From positions 186,001-250,000 of the forward strand of contig NZ_JAKIKY010000004.1 in NCBI RefSeq assembly GCF_023349185.1: a stretch of DNA of 64,000 bases. The letters are read 5' to 3'. The notes below the pieces were generated by a model. The model saw nothing but the letters and a program-made list of their open reading frames with translations. It did not search any database and was not told the origin of the DNA. A program made the translations under genes and the position numbers. Source of the stretch: Shewanella aquimarina (GTDB taxonomy: Bacteria; Pseudomonadota; Gammaproteobacteria; Enterobacterales; Shewanellaceae). Shown here piece after piece: positions 32,497 through 43,276 of this stretch. The stretch's first letter is position 1. Every line of letters begins with the position of its first letter.

Positions 32497-33504
32497 ATGA
32501 GATTCATGAAACGTTTGGCTGTTTTGGGTTTTGCTTGTGTCACTTCAATGGCCAATGCGGCCGACAGCATCACGGTTTATTCCTATCGACAGGCTTTTCT
32601 TATCGATCCTATTCTGGCTGACTTTACCAAGGAGACAGGGATTAAGGTTAATCTGGTGTTTGCCAAGCAGGGCATCGCCGAACGCATCGCCCGAGAGGGG
32701 CGTCTTTCACCGGCGGATCTTGTGCTCACCTCAGATTTTTCCCGTTTGATGGAGCTGGCTGACAAGGGGCTCGTGGCCTCGGTCGACAGCGAGACCTTGC
32801 AGCAGAACATTCCTGCTAATCTTCGTTCGCCCGACGGCGATTGGTTTGCCCTCACCAAGCGCGTGAGAAACATCTATTCCTCTAAAGAGCGACTTGGCCC
32901 GCTGGATATCGATTATGAAGATCTGGCGGATCCTAAATTTAAGGGTAAGATCTGTACTCGTAGTGGCAAGCATCCCTACAACATCTCTCTGGTCGCGTCG
33001 ATGATCGCCCATCATGGCGAGGCGGATACCAAGACCTGGCTAGAAGGCGTTAAGGCAAATCTTGCTCGCAAGCCACAGGGCAACGACAGGGCGCAGGTGA
33101 AGGCGGTCAAGGAAGGCTTATGCGACATCGCCATAGGTAACAGCTACTACCTGGGTAAGATGCTGCAAGACCCCAAGCAGGTACCTTGGGCCGAGGCGGT
33201 TAACATCAACTTCCCGAATCAGAAAAATCGCGGCGCTCACATCAATGTCTCTGGCATGGCCTTGGCTAAGTATGCCCCAGAGCGTCAGAACGCCATCAAG
33301 CTGATGGAATATCTCTCGGGTCAACAGGCGCAGCAGACCTACGCCGAACTTAACATGGAATACCCGGTTAAGTTGGACGTAAAGCCGTCAACGCTGGTGG
33401 CATCCTGGGGAGACTACAAGGCCGATGAGCTGCCTATCCACAAGCTGGCGGAATTCCACGGCGCGGCGGTGAAGTTGCTCGACCAGGTGAAGTTTGACCT
33501 CTAA
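32497..33504 (+). CDS. fbpA: Iron(III) ABC transporter, periplasmic binding protein
   Basis: The 335-residue protein has a signal peptide ending in NA-ADSITVYSYRQ and the FbpA/FutA-type fold of ferric-ion binding proteins. Tyrosine-rich segments (GNSYYLGKMLQ, near 215) are typical iron ligands in the family. It captures Fe(III) in the periplasm and hands it to FbpB. A Fur box lies directly upstream, and fbpB and fbpC follow. A hairpin after the stop may reduce read-through, so that the binding protein exceeds the membrane parts. Confidence 0.9.
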   Translation: MRFMKRLAVLGFACVTSMANAADSITVYSYRQAFLIDPILADFTKETGIKVNLVFAKQGIAERIAREGRLSPADLVLTSDFSRLMELADKGLVASVDSETLQQNIPANLRSPDGDWFALTKRVRNIYSSKERLGPLDIDYEDLADPKFKGKICTRSGKHPYNISLVASMIAHHGEADTKTWLEGVKANLARKPQGNDRAQVKAVKEGLCDIAIGNSYYLGKMLQDPKQVPWAEAVNINFPNQKNRGAHINVSGMALAKYAPERQNAIKLMEYLSGQQAQQTYAELNMEYPVKLDVKPSTLVASWGDYKADELPIHKLAEFHGAAVKLLDQVKFDL

Positions 33505-33528
33505 ATCGAGCTCGAATACTCATCAGTT

Positions 33529-33560
33529 GATAGCCTTCCCTCGGGAAGGCTATCTCGTTT
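33529..33560 (+). terminator. Hairpin between fbpA and fbpB (partial terminator)
   Basis: GATAGCCTTCCC pairs perfectly with GGGAAGGCTATC over a 2-base loop, followed by TCGTTTTT. Within an apparent operon this could act as an attenuator or protect the fbpA message. Confidence 0.75.
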
Positions 33561-33662
33561 TTATGCCAGATGGGTCATCATTCAACTAATTATCGTTTGC
33601 GTTTAAGCTTAGATTTAAGTTGGTCACCGATAATGACCTGACTCGATCTATTGAGATTTTCT

Positions 33663-35294
33663 ATGATTTTAGGCTTCCCCAAATCTTGGTCTACCCTGAG
33701 TTATCTGACCGCCATCTGCTTTGCCTTACCCTTGGGGGCCATCTGCATTCAGGCATTGGTGCCAGATGAGGCGGTATTCGGTCACCTGATGCAGACTGTA
33801 CTGCCTACCTATATTTTCAACACCTTGGCCTTGATGTTGTTTGTCAGCTTGGGTGCCTTGCTGATCGCCGTGCCTGCCGCCTGGAGTGTGGCTCGCTGTG
33901 ATTTTCCTGGGCGCAACTGGTTTCAGTGGGCGCTGCTGCTGCCCTTAGCCATGCCCGCCTACGTGGTGGCCTATGTCTATACGGATCTGCTGGATTATGC
34001 CGGGCCGGTGCAGGGCTGGCTGAGGCAGGTCAATGGCTGGCAGTCGCCCATGGATTACTACTTTCCCGATGTGCGCACCTTAGGCGGCGCGTCTGTGATG
34101 CTGGCGCTGGTGTTGTTTCCCTATATCTATCTTCTGGCGCGCACCGCATTTATGGAGCAGTCGCCTAGCCTGCTGCACGCCTCCCGAGTGATGGGGGCCG
34201 GCCCCTGGCGCAGTTTTTGGCGCCTTAACCTGCCTATGGCGAGGCCGGCCTTGGCGGTGGGAGCGGCTCTTGTGGCGATGGAGACGGCTGCCGATTTTGC
34301 CACCGTCAGCTACTTTGCCGTGCCCACGCTAACGACGGCGGTCTACGATACCTGGCTGGGCTACGGCAGTCTGGCGGCGGCTGCTAAGTTGTCTGCCATC
34401 ATCCTGTTGGTGGTCTTTTGTCTGATCGGTGCCGAGCGTTTTGCCCGGCGTAAGCAGCAGCTGTTTCAGAAACAGACACCAATCACCTCCCACGAAAGAT
34501 ACGCGCTATCGGGGAGTAAGGCGTGGCTGGCCAGTGGTTATTGCGCGGTGCTGCTCTTATTGGCCTTCGGCCTTCCCGTGTGGGTGTTGCTGGGGTACGC
34601 CTGGGATTACTTTGAGGTGAGTTGGAGTCAGGATTTCTGGCAATACAGTTTGAACAGTCTGACGATCGCCTTGGTGGTTAGCCTGATCACCGTGGTGTTC
34701 GCCTTGTTGTTGATGTTTGTCCGGCGCTGTAGCCCAAGGAAAATAGACATGTTGCCCTCGCGCCTGGCCTCTACCGGATATGCCCTGCCAGGCACAGTGC
34801 TGGCTATCGGTGTCTTAGTGCCCCTCAGCTACCTGGATTTTGCGGTAAATGATCTCTATGCCTATTTTGACTTGAATGGGCCGGGACTTATCTTCAGCGG
34901 TACCCTGTTTGTGTTAATTTTTGCCTTCGCCATCCGCTTTGCTGCCATTGCCATCGGCAGCATAGAAAACAGTTATAAACAGATCAGTCCCTCGCTGGAT
35001 ATGGCGTCTGTGACCATGGGGATGAGGCCTGGGAGCATACTTACACGGATCCACCTGCCATTGCTGCGTAGCGGCATCTTTGCCGCCATCTTGCTGGTGT
35101 TTATCGAGTGCATGAAGGAGCTACCGGCGGCATTACTACTCAGGCCTGTCGGCTTTGAAAATCTTGCCACCTATGTCTATCAGTTTGTCTCAGATGAGCA
35201 GCTTGAGCAGGGGGCCCTGGGGGCCATAGTGATCGTCTTGGTAGGTCTGGTTCCACTCATCTATCTCAATCGCTCCCTGGAGCAAGGTAACTAA
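33663..35294 (+). CDS. fbpB: Iron(III) ABC transporter permease
   Basis: The 543-residue protein is a fused double permease with about twelve transmembrane helices. Each half has a binding-protein-dependent transport loop: the first near RVMGAGPWRSFWRLNLPMARPAL, the second near SVTMGMRPGSILTRIHLPLLRSG. These loops contact the ATPase FbpC. The ATG at 33663 is used; a TTG at 33651 is also possible as no strong ribosome site is seen. The stop is one base before fbpC. Confidence 0.88.
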   Translation: MILGFPKSWSTLSYLTAICFALPLGAICIQALVPDEAVFGHLMQTVLPTYIFNTLALMLFVSLGALLIAVPAAWSVARCDFPGRNWFQWALLLPLAMPAYVVAYVYTDLLDYAGPVQGWLRQVNGWQSPMDYYFPDVRTLGGASVMLALVLFPYIYLLARTAFMEQSPSLLHASRVMGAGPWRSFWRLNLPMARPALAVGAALVAMETAADFATVSYFAVPTLTTAVYDTWLGYGSLAAAAKLSAIILLVVFCLIGAERFARRKQQLFQKQTPITSHERYALSGSKAWLASGYCAVLLLLAFGLPVWVLLGYAWDYFEVSWSQDFWQYSLNSLTIALVVSLITVVFALLLMFVRRCSPRKIDMLPSRLASTGYALPGTVLAIGVLVPLSYLDFAVNDLYAYFDLNGPGLIFSGTLFVLIFAFAIRFAAIAIGSIENSYKQISPSLDMASVTMGMRPGSILTRIHLPLLRSGIFAAILLVFIECMKELPAALLLRPVGFENLATYVYQFVSDEQLEQGALGAIVIVLVGLVPLIYLNRSLEQGN

Positions 35295-35295
35295 A

Positions 35296-36324
35296 ATGTC
35301 GACTCTTACCATAGAACAAGTGCATAGCGATTATCAGGGGCAGGCGATACTGAAAGGCTTAGATCTCGTGTTGCATCAGGGGGAAATAGCCGCCCTTCTC
35401 GGGCCCAGTGGCTGTGGCAAGACCACGCTACTCAAAGCGATAGCCGGATTACAGCCTATCTCTCAGGGACGCATCAGTATCAATGGCCGATTATTGTCTG
35501 GTCCAGATGTTTTTGTGCCCAGCGAGCAGCGTGAGGTCGGCATGATCTTTCAAGATTACGCCCTGTTTCCGCACCTGACCGTAGCCGAGAACATACTTTT
35601 TGGTGTCAAAGGGTTGAGTAAGTCTGATAGGCAGTCGCGGCTCAGTGAGATGCTGGCGCTGGTTAAGCTGGAAGGCCTAGGTGGGCGTTATCCCCACGAG
35701 CTCTCCGGTGGTCAGCAACAGCGGGTGTCGATTGCCCGGGCACTCGCCTATGAGCCGGAGCTGCTGTTACTTGATGAGCCCTTTTCCAATATCGATGCTA
35801 AGGTGCGCGGCGAGATGATGGTGGAGATCCGCGAGATCTTAAAACAGCGCGGGGTCAGTGCTGTGTTCGTGACCCATAGTAAGGATGAGGCCTTCGTCTT
35901 TGCCGACAAGCTGGCGCTGTTTAAAGAGGGGGCTATCGCGCAATACGGTGATGCCGAGGCCCTCTATGCCTTGCCTGCCGACAAGTATGTGGCGGAATTT
36001 CTCGGTCAGGTGAATTATCTCAGCTGTGAGGTGAGTGCGCGTAATAGGCTAAATACCTTGCTGGGCGAGGTGCAAAGCAGTAGTGACTTGGACAAGGCCA
36101 AAGGCTATCGCGGTGAGCTCTTGCTGCGCCCAGAGCAGCTGCAGATAGCAGAGGATGAGCGAGGGGAGGGCACCATCATAGCGCGGCGCTTCCTCGGTAA
36201 CCTCTGCCACTACAGTATCTTGATTGGCGAGGAGGTATTGGCAGTGCGATCGCCTTTGCATCATTTCACAGAGGGGCAGAATGTTGCCTTGTCGGTGACG
36301 CCTCATCCGGCGGTATTGTTCTAA
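35296..36324 (+). CDS. fbpC: Iron(III) ABC transporter ATP-binding protein
   Basis: The 342-residue protein has Walker A (GPSGCGKTT, about residue 36), the signature LSGGQQQR (about 135), Walker B (LLLLDEPFSNID, about 155), and a C-terminal TOBE-like regulatory extension (about 240-342). It powers Fe(III) uptake with FbpB. It begins one base after fbpB. Confidence 0.92.
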   Translation: MSTLTIEQVHSDYQGQAILKGLDLVLHQGEIAALLGPSGCGKTTLLKAIAGLQPISQGRISINGRLLSGPDVFVPSEQREVGMIFQDYALFPHLTVAENILFGVKGLSKSDRQSRLSEMLALVKLEGLGGRYPHELSGGQQQRVSIARALAYEPELLLLDEPFSNIDAKVRGEMMVEIREILKQRGVSAVFVTHSKDEAFVFADKLALFKEGAIAQYGDAEALYALPADKYVAEFLGQVNYLSCEVSARNRLNTLLGEVQSSSDLDKAKGYRGELLLRPEQLQIAEDERGEGTIIARRFLGNLCHYSILIGEEVLAVRSPLHHFTEGQNVALSVTPHPAVLF

Positions 36325-36511
36325 ACTGGGCTGATGTAACACTTTTGTGAAGCGCATTTACGTCTTGCTATGGTTGCCAACTTAAAAAAAAGTTAATCTA
36401 GCCATTAAATGACGTTTCGCTTTAACGGTTTGTGGGTTGTGTAATACTAATTATCGCTAAAGTTTCGGATAATAGCGCCGAAATTGAGACTGACGAAGGG
36501 TAGGTTTATTT

Positions 36512-37450
36512 ATGGATAATCTGGTTATGCCACGTGAACAGCTGGGTGTGTGTGCCGAAGGAAATTTACATAGTGTGTATCTGATGTTCAACGCCAATGA
36601 TGGCGTCGAGTCTCAGCTGCGCCCCTGCGTCGCCAATGTCGCTCAGTATATCTATGAACTGGCCGACCAGTATGCCGACAGTGCCTTCAACGGCTTCGTG
36701 GCCATAGGTGCTAACTATTGGGATAGCCTCTATGGTGAGCGCAGACCTTCAGAGCTCAAGCCTTTCCCGGCCATGCATGCCGACAACCGCGATGCACCGG
36801 CCCATGAGTATGATCTCTTCGTGCATCTGCGCTGCGATCGCTACGATATCCTGCATCTGGTGGCTAATGAGGTGTGTCAGATGTTTGAAGATCTCGTCGA
36901 GTTGGTGGACGAGGAGCGGGGATTCCAGTTTATGGATACCCGAGATCTGACTGGATTTGTCGACGGCACTGAGAATCCCAAGGGACGTCATCGCCAGGAT
37001 GTGGCTCTGGTGGGAGACGAAGACGAATACTTCCGAGGCGGCAGCTATATCCATGTGCAGAAGTTCGCCCATAACCTCAGCAAGTGGAATCGCCTGCCAC
37101 AGAAGAAGCAGGAAGATATCATAGGCCGTACTAAGATAGACAATATCGAGTATGCCTCCGAGGACAAGCCGCTTACCAGTCATATCAAGCGGGTTAACCT
37201 GAAAGATGCCGACGGCAAGTCGATGGAGATCCTGCGTCAGAGTATGCCTTACGGTTCGATGAAAGAGCAGGGGCTGATGTTTATCTCAGTCTGTCGCAAT
37301 TCTGTGAATTTCGAGAAGATGCTACACAGCATGATCCATGGTGACGGCGAGGGAAATCACGATCACCTGATGCACTTTACTCAGGCGCTGACCGGCTCGG
37401 CATTCTTTGCCCCTTCGCTGGATTTTATGGCGCGCGAAGCCGATATCTAG
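36512..37450 (+). CDS. DyP-type heme peroxidase
   Basis: The 312-residue protein carries the DyP motif GFVDGTENP (about 147-155), in which the Asp is catalytic, and the heme-region RGGSYIHVQKFAHNLSKWN; His210-type proximal ligands lie further on. The sequence corresponds to the Shewanella DyP peroxidase that was solved structurally and is known as TyrA. There is no signal peptide. Its position after an Fbp iron transporter fits a role in heme or peroxide metabolism. A ribosome site (GAAGGGTAGG) precedes the ATG. Confidence 0.9.
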   Translation: MDNLVMPREQLGVCAEGNLHSVYLMFNANDGVESQLRPCVANVAQYIYELADQYADSAFNGFVAIGANYWDSLYGERRPSELKPFPAMHADNRDAPAHEYDLFVHLRCDRYDILHLVANEVCQMFEDLVELVDEERGFQFMDTRDLTGFVDGTENPKGRHRQDVALVGDEDEYFRGGSYIHVQKFAHNLSKWNRLPQKKQEDIIGRTKIDNIEYASEDKPLTSHIKRVNLKDADGKSMEILRQSMPYGSMKEQGLMFISVCRNSVNFEKMLHSMIHGDGEGNHDHLMHFTQALTGSAFFAPSLDFMAREADI

Positions 37451-37463
37451 GGCCTAACCCAAC

Positions 37464-37491
37464 AAAAAACACACCCTAAGGTGTGTTTTTT
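37464..37491. terminator. Bidirectional terminator after the DyP gene
   Basis: AAAAACACACC pairs with GGTGTGTTTTT over CTAA, between convergent genes. Confidence 0.9.
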
Positions 37492-37510
37492 ATGCTCGCT
37501 TACAAGCGGA

Positions 37511-37969
37511 TTAGCGGTCTGGATCCCAATAGTTGGTCGGCCTCTTGGCATAAACCTCGTCGATGGAGCGCACCTGCACCTTATTGTGCTCTGGATACAC
37601 CACCACATCGTGGGTATCGCGATTGCCTAACACCATAAACAGAAAGTCGGCATCTGACTCGTTTTTTAAGGTATGGGAAATACCTGAGTTGGCGGTAAAA
37701 CAGATATAGTCGCCCTGTTTAAAGGGATGCGGCTCGCCGTCGATATACAGAGTGGCTTCGCCCTGTAGCGCGTAGAGGTGCTCCTCTTCCTTGGTGTGAT
37801 AATGGGCGACGGAGGAGAGTTTACCGGGTTCCAGTCGCTCCATGGTGACACCTATCTGCTGGCAACCGGCGGCATCGCCGATATGTTTCTGATGACTGGC
37901 GTATTGATCTGAGTGTTGCCAAGATTCCCAGCAAAGGTTGTCGATATTGATTATCTTATTGTTATTCAT
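37511..37969 (-). CDS. Cupin-domain protein
   Basis: The 152-residue protein is a single cupin beta-barrel (about 40-125). Motif 1 is HYHTKEEEHLYALQGE, which supplies two His and one Glu metal ligand; motif 2 is FTANSGISHTL with the fourth. Members of this type are often metal-binding enzymes of unclear substrate. It is a lone minus-strand gene between two terminators. Confidence 0.85.
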   Translation of the reverse strand: MNNNKIINIDNLCWESWQHSDQYASHQKHIGDAAGCQQIGVTMERLEPGKLSSVAHYHTKEEEHLYALQGEATLYIDGEPHPFKQGDYICFTANSGISHTLKNESDADFLFMVLGNRDTHDVVVYPEHNKVQVRSIDEVYAKRPTNYWDPDR

Positions 37970-38059
37970 CTCGGGTCCTTAACCATCGGGTGACAGAGGG
38001 GATGGTTTGGCATCAGTGTATCCTATCGTATATACAGTATTCAATTTGAGCGTAAATAA

Positions 38060-38099
38060 AAAAAGACACCCTTTGGCGTTAACAGCGCAAAGGGTGTCT
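38060..38099 (-). terminator. Terminator downstream of argR
   Basis: AGACACCCTTTG (38064-38075) pairs with CAAAGGGTGTCT (38088-38099). Read on the minus strand, the hairpin is followed by a run of seven T. Confidence 0.85.
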
Positions 38100-38200
38100 C
38101 TATATCTATCGCCGAGGTTTTCGCCGAGGAGTATGACTGGGGCTAAGCCCGAGCGTGGATTAATCGGCGAATAATGAGTCGCTAGATTTAGTCGGCAGAC

Positions 38201-38671
38201 TTAATCGGCATAGTTAAACAGCGACTTGACCGTCTCGAGTGTCTTGTCCACTTCCTGAATGTTGGAAGGGCAGATAAAGATAGTATCGTCACCGGCGATG
38301 GTGCCCAGTATACCTTCGGGCTTGCCGATAGAGTCCAGCAGTCTGGCGATCAGCTGCGCCGCACCAGGGCTGGTTCTGACCACTATCATAGATTGGTTAT
38401 GGTCGACGTCCAGTACTAGGTTCTTCAGCGGGCTGCCAGCCGTCGGGACCCCAAGCTCGGCGGGTAGGCAGTAGACCATCTCTTGCTTGGCGTTGCGGGT
38501 GCGCACCGCCCCAAACTTGCTCAGCATACGAGAGACTTTGGATTGGTTAATGTTGTTGAAGCCCTCAGCTTGCAGGGCATTGACTATCTCGCTCTGGGAG
38601 CCAAAACGCTCCTCTTTCAAGATAGCCTTAAAGGTCTTTACAAGTTCGTCTTGATTTTTATTGGCTTGCAT
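38201..38671 (-). CDS. argR: Arginine repressor ArgR
   Basis: The 156-residue protein is full-length ArgR: an N-terminal winged helix (about 1-75, with [24 protein letters not shown]) and a C-terminal hexamerisation/arginine-binding domain with [13 protein letters not shown]. It represses arginine synthesis genes when arginine is bound. Two ARG boxes lie upstream (38728-38766), so autoregulation is likely. Divergent from mdh, an arrangement conserved in gammaproteobacteria. Confidence 0.93.
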   Translation of the reverse strand: MQANKNQDELVKTFKAILKEERFGSQSEIVNALQAEGFNNINQSKVSRMLSKFGAVRTRNAKQEMVYCLPAELGVPTAGSPLKNLVLDVDHNQSMIVVRTSPGAAQLIARLLDSIGKPEGILGTIAGDDTIFICPSNIQEVDKTLETVKSLFNYAD

Positions 38672-38989
38672 ATCGAATTATTCTTATATTCAAAAAACTG
38701 GCTTATTTTGAATATTTTTGCGCCATTAGTCAAGCGTTATTCGGATTGCGTGAATAAAAATTCAGGTTTGTCGGGTGGGTTTTGTGGCGGTCTTGTGACG
38801 TAGCACCGTGGGCAAGGCCGGGCAGTATAACTTATATCTGTTGTAAATGGCAGTTGACTGGGGCAATTCGAAATTATCTGGCCACACGACTAAGGGATAA
38901 TTGAATTTTTACCGTGATTCCAGTAATGTTGCGCCATCGGTAAATCTAGATCTATATCACATAATATCCAAGAATTAACGGAGATAACT
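38672..38989. other. Divergent argR/mdh promoter region
   Basis: The 318-base spacer carries the ARG boxes at 38728-38766 and otherwise no gene. AT-rich half sites (ATTCA at 38688, TGAAT at 38709) may extend the array towards argR. The mdh promoter lies in the right half. Confidence 0.6.
38728..38766. promoter_or_regulatory. Tandem ARG boxes (ArgR operator)
   Basis: Box 2, TGAATAAAAATTCA (38751-38764), is a perfect palindrome matching TGAAT-WWWW-ATTCA. Box 1, TCAAGCGTTATTCG (38730-38743), matches 7 of 10 fixed positions. Their centres are 21 bases apart, the standard ARG box spacing for binding of an ArgR hexamer. Confidence 0.8.
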
Positions 38990-39925
38990 ATGAAAGTTGC
39001 TGTACTTGGTGCCGCCGGTGGTATTGGCCAGGCTCTTGCCCTACTACTCAAAACTCAATTGCCTGCCGGTTCAAAACTATCCCTTTATGATATCGCGCCA
39101 GTAACCCCAGGTGTTGCTGTTGACCTAAGCCACATCCCTACTGCGGTAGAAGTAAAGGGTTTTGCGGGTGAAGATCCAACGCCAGCACTGGAAGGTGCCG
39201 ACGTGGTACTTATCTCTGCTGGTGTTGCGCGTAAGCCAGGCATGGATCGCTCAGATCTATTTAACATCAACGCTGGTATCGTGAGAAACCTGGTTGAGAA
39301 GTGTGCCGCAACTTGCCCTAAGGCACTGATCGGTATCATCACTAACCCAGTTAACACGACTGTGGCTATCGCTGCCGAAGTATTGAAGGCGGCCGGTGTA
39401 TATGACAAGAACCGTCTGTTCGGTGTGACTACCCTTGATGTGATCCGTTCTGAAACTTTCGTTGCCGAAGCGAAGGGCCTAAATGTTGCCGACGTTAAAG
39501 TCAATGTTATTGGTGGACACAGTGGCGTGACCATCCTGCCATTACTGTCTCAAATCGAAGGCGTAAGCTTCTCTGATGAAGAAGTGGCGGCTCTGACGAC
39601 TCGTATCCAGAACGCGGGTACAGAAGTGGTTGAAGCTAAGGCGGGTGGCGGTAGCGCGACTCTGTCTATGGGTCAGGCGGCATGTCGTTTCGGTTTGTCA
39701 CTGGTTCGTGGCCTACAGGGTGAAGCTAACGTTGTTGAATGTGCCTATGTAGATGGTGGCAGCGAGCATGCCGACTTCTTTGCACAACCTGTACTACTGG
39801 GTAAGAAGGGTATCGAGCAGGTACTTGCCTATGGTGAGGTTAGCGAGTTCGAAGCCAACGCACGCGACGCTATGCTAGACACGCTGAAAGCCGATATCAC
39901 CCTGGGTGTAGACTTTGTTAAGTAA
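38990..39925 (+). CDS. mdh: Malate dehydrogenase
   Basis: The 311-residue protein matches E. coli Mdh in length and sequence: the NAD-binding [15 protein letters not shown], the substrate-binding [12 protein letters not shown] (mobile loop arginines) and catalytic [12 protein letters not shown]is. It interconverts malate and oxaloacetate in the citrate cycle. It is divergent from argR; a terminator closes the gene. Confidence 0.95.
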   Translation: MKVAVLGAAGGIGQALALLLKTQLPAGSKLSLYDIAPVTPGVAVDLSHIPTAVEVKGFAGEDPTPALEGADVVLISAGVARKPGMDRSDLFNINAGIVRNLVEKCAATCPKALIGIITNPVNTTVAIAAEVLKAAGVYDKNRLFGVTTLDVIRSETFVAEAKGLNVADVKVNVIGGHSGVTILPLLSQIEGVSFSDEEVAALTTRIQNAGTEVVEAKAGGGSATLSMGQAACRFGLSLVRGLQGEANVVECAYVDGGSEHADFFAQPVLLGKKGIEQVLAYGEVSEFEANARDAMLDTLKADITLGVDFVK

Positions 39926-39956
39926 GGCACTGTGTGAGTAAGGTTTAGTCCTAAAT

Positions 39957-39987
39957 AAAAAAATGGAGCCAATCGGCTCCATTTTTT
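39957..39987. terminator. Bidirectional terminator mdh/ispB
   Basis: AAATGGAGCC pairs with GGCTCCATTT over AATC, flanked by A and T runs. Confidence 0.92.
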
Positions 39988-40032
39988 ATGGGTAATGTTT
40001 AACTCGTCATGACAAACCGACTAACTAGTTCG

Positions 40033-41004
40033 TTAGTGATTACGCGCCACGGCGATTTTCGCCAGCGATATCAGGGCCTGCTTATAGTCGCTATCGGCAA
40101 GCGGATCTAACGCGCGTATGGCCTTCTCTGCTTCTTCCTGAGCACGTTTCTCTGTGTAGCTGAGGGCGCCACATTGATCTAGGGCCTTTAATATGGTGTC
40201 GATATGTTCTGTGCCGTCGCCCTTCTCGATGGCATCGCGGATCAGCTGACGCTCTACCTCGTTACCGTTGGCGATGGCGTAGATCAGCGGTAGGGTGGGT
40301 TTACCCTCGGCGAGATCGTCACCTATATTCTTGCCCAGCGCCTCTGTATCGGCTGTATAGTCCAGTAGGTCATCGGTCAGCTGGAAGGCTGTACCAAGGT
40401 ATTTACCATAGTCGGCCAGGGCGGTCTGAACCTCTATGCTACTATCGGCCAGCACGCCTGCCAGACGGGTGGCGGCTTCAAATAGCTTGGCCGTCTTGCA
40501 GTAGATGACGCGCATATAGCTCTCTTCGCTGGTGTCAGGGTCGTTACAGTTCATCAGCTGTAGAACCTCACCTTCGGCGAGCACGTTGGTAGTGTCGGCC
40601 AGTACCTCTAGCACCAGCATGTTTTTCAGCTCAGTCATCATCTGGAATGAGCGGGTATAGAGGAAGTCACCTACCAGTACGCTGGCACTGTTACCAAAGA
40701 GGGCGTTAGCCGTCTCGCGGCCACGTCTAAGCATGGATTCGTCGACGACATCGTCGTGTAGCAAGGAGGCGGTATGAATGAATTCGACGATTGCCGCCAA
40801 CTTGACATGCGCTTCACCTTCATAGGCGATGGCGCGGGCGGCCAGAATAGACAGTAGCGGACGCATGCGTTTGCCGCCGCCGTTGATGATGTAGAATCCG
40901 AGTTGATTAATAAGGGCGACATCCGATTCCAACTGCTTATAGATAAGTTGGTCGACGGCTTTCATATCAGCGTCTGCCAGCTGACGAATGGCATTCAAAT
41001 CCAT
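40033..41004 (-). CDS. ispB: Octaprenyl diphosphate synthase IspB
   Basis: The 323-residue protein has the two aspartate-rich motifs of long-chain prenyl transferases: LLHDDVVDES (about residue 84) and LTDDLLDYTAD (about 210), plus GGGKRMRPLL. It builds the polyprenyl side chain of ubiquinone and menaquinone; chain length is inferred from the IspB type. It is divergent from rplU-rpmA, as in many gammaproteobacteria. Confidence 0.92.
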   Translation of the reverse strand: MDLNAIRQLADADMKAVDQLIYKQLESDVALINQLGFYIINGGGKRMRPLLSILAARAIAYEGEAHVKLAAIVEFIHTASLLHDDVVDESMLRRGRETANALFGNSASVLVGDFLYTRSFQMMTELKNMLVLEVLADTTNVLAEGEVLQLMNCNDPDTSEESYMRVIYCKTAKLFEAATRLAGVLADSSIEVQTALADYGKYLGTAFQLTDDLLDYTADTEALGKNIGDDLAEGKPTLPLIYAIANGNEVERQLIRDAIEKGDGTEHIDTILKALDQCGALSYTEKRAQEEAEKAIRALDPLADSDYKQALISLAKIAVARNH

Positions 41005-41279
41005 ATAATGGCTCTACTTTGAGGGTTGTAAGGTAATTCAGACAGCCCAAATTAAGGCGAAAATGTTATAATTATTAGATTCTACCTAAAAAAGCCTCGC
41101 CTGACAGTAGCAGAAGAGTATTGTGCGAGTAATTCCGATCTTTTTTTGATCAAAGTGAATTAGGACTTGTCAGCCAGGCGAACTTAGCGTAAACTCCGCG
41201 ACCATTGTCATTAAAGCTTTTATAGCACCCAGCCAAACAAAAAGGGTCTGCGTGCTAGAAATATCGGAGTAAAATAGCT

Positions 41280-41591
41280 ATGTACGCTGTTTTTCAAAGT
41301 GGTGGTAAGCAACACCGTGTTGCTGAAGGCCATACTGTACGTCTAGAAAAATTAGAAGTTGCTACAGGCGAAACTATCGAATTCGACCAAGTTCTTTTGG
41401 TTGCCGATGGTGAAACTGTACACGTTGGTGCACCTTTAGTTGAAGGTGGTAAGGTTGTAGCTGAAGTGATCAGCCATGGCCGTGGCGAGAAGGTAACTAT
41501 CGTTAAGTTCCGTCGTCGTAAGCACCACGACAAGAAGATGGGCCACCGTCAGTGGTTCACCGAAGTTAAAATTACAGCTATCAACGCTTAA
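41280..41591 (+). CDS. rplU: 50S ribosomal protein L21
   Basis: The 103-residue protein is full-length L21: [20 protein letters not shown] at the start and [24 protein letters not shown] near the end. It binds 23S rRNA. The codons are strongly biased to the highly expressed set. It starts the rplU-rpmA-obgE run. Confidence 0.96.
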   Translation: MYAVFQSGGKQHRVAEGHTVRLEKLEVATGETIEFDQVLLVADGETVHVGAPLVEGGKVVAEVISHGRGEKVTIVKFRRRKHHDKKMGHRQWFTEVKITAINA

Positions 41592-41603
41592 TAAGGGGTC
41601 TAA

Positions 41604-41861
<258 letters not shown>

Positions 41862-41886
41862 TACTTAGCTACCCAAGCTAGTTTCT

Positions 41887-41914
41887 AAAGCCCTGCCTCT
41901 GGTGGGGCTTTATT
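41887..41914 (+). terminator. Hairpin after rpmA
   Basis: AAAGCCC pairs with GGGCTTT with an imperfect inner stem, followed by ATT. It may attenuate read-through into obgE. Confidence 0.65.
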
Positions 41915-42047
41915 GTTTATGAAGAATCATTACTGGTGAATGAGCCTGTATATCGCTCCAGCACCAGTCCAATATTGCCTCTGCCACTTTTGAGCTGGGG
42001 TAGTTGCATCATTGTTTTTTGGCGGTAAGTTTCGATAGGCAGTATAA

Positions 42048-43241
<1,194 letters not shown>

Positions 43242-43276
43242 GTTTATTAAGCTACCCCTTTCATTCTGAGAGAATT

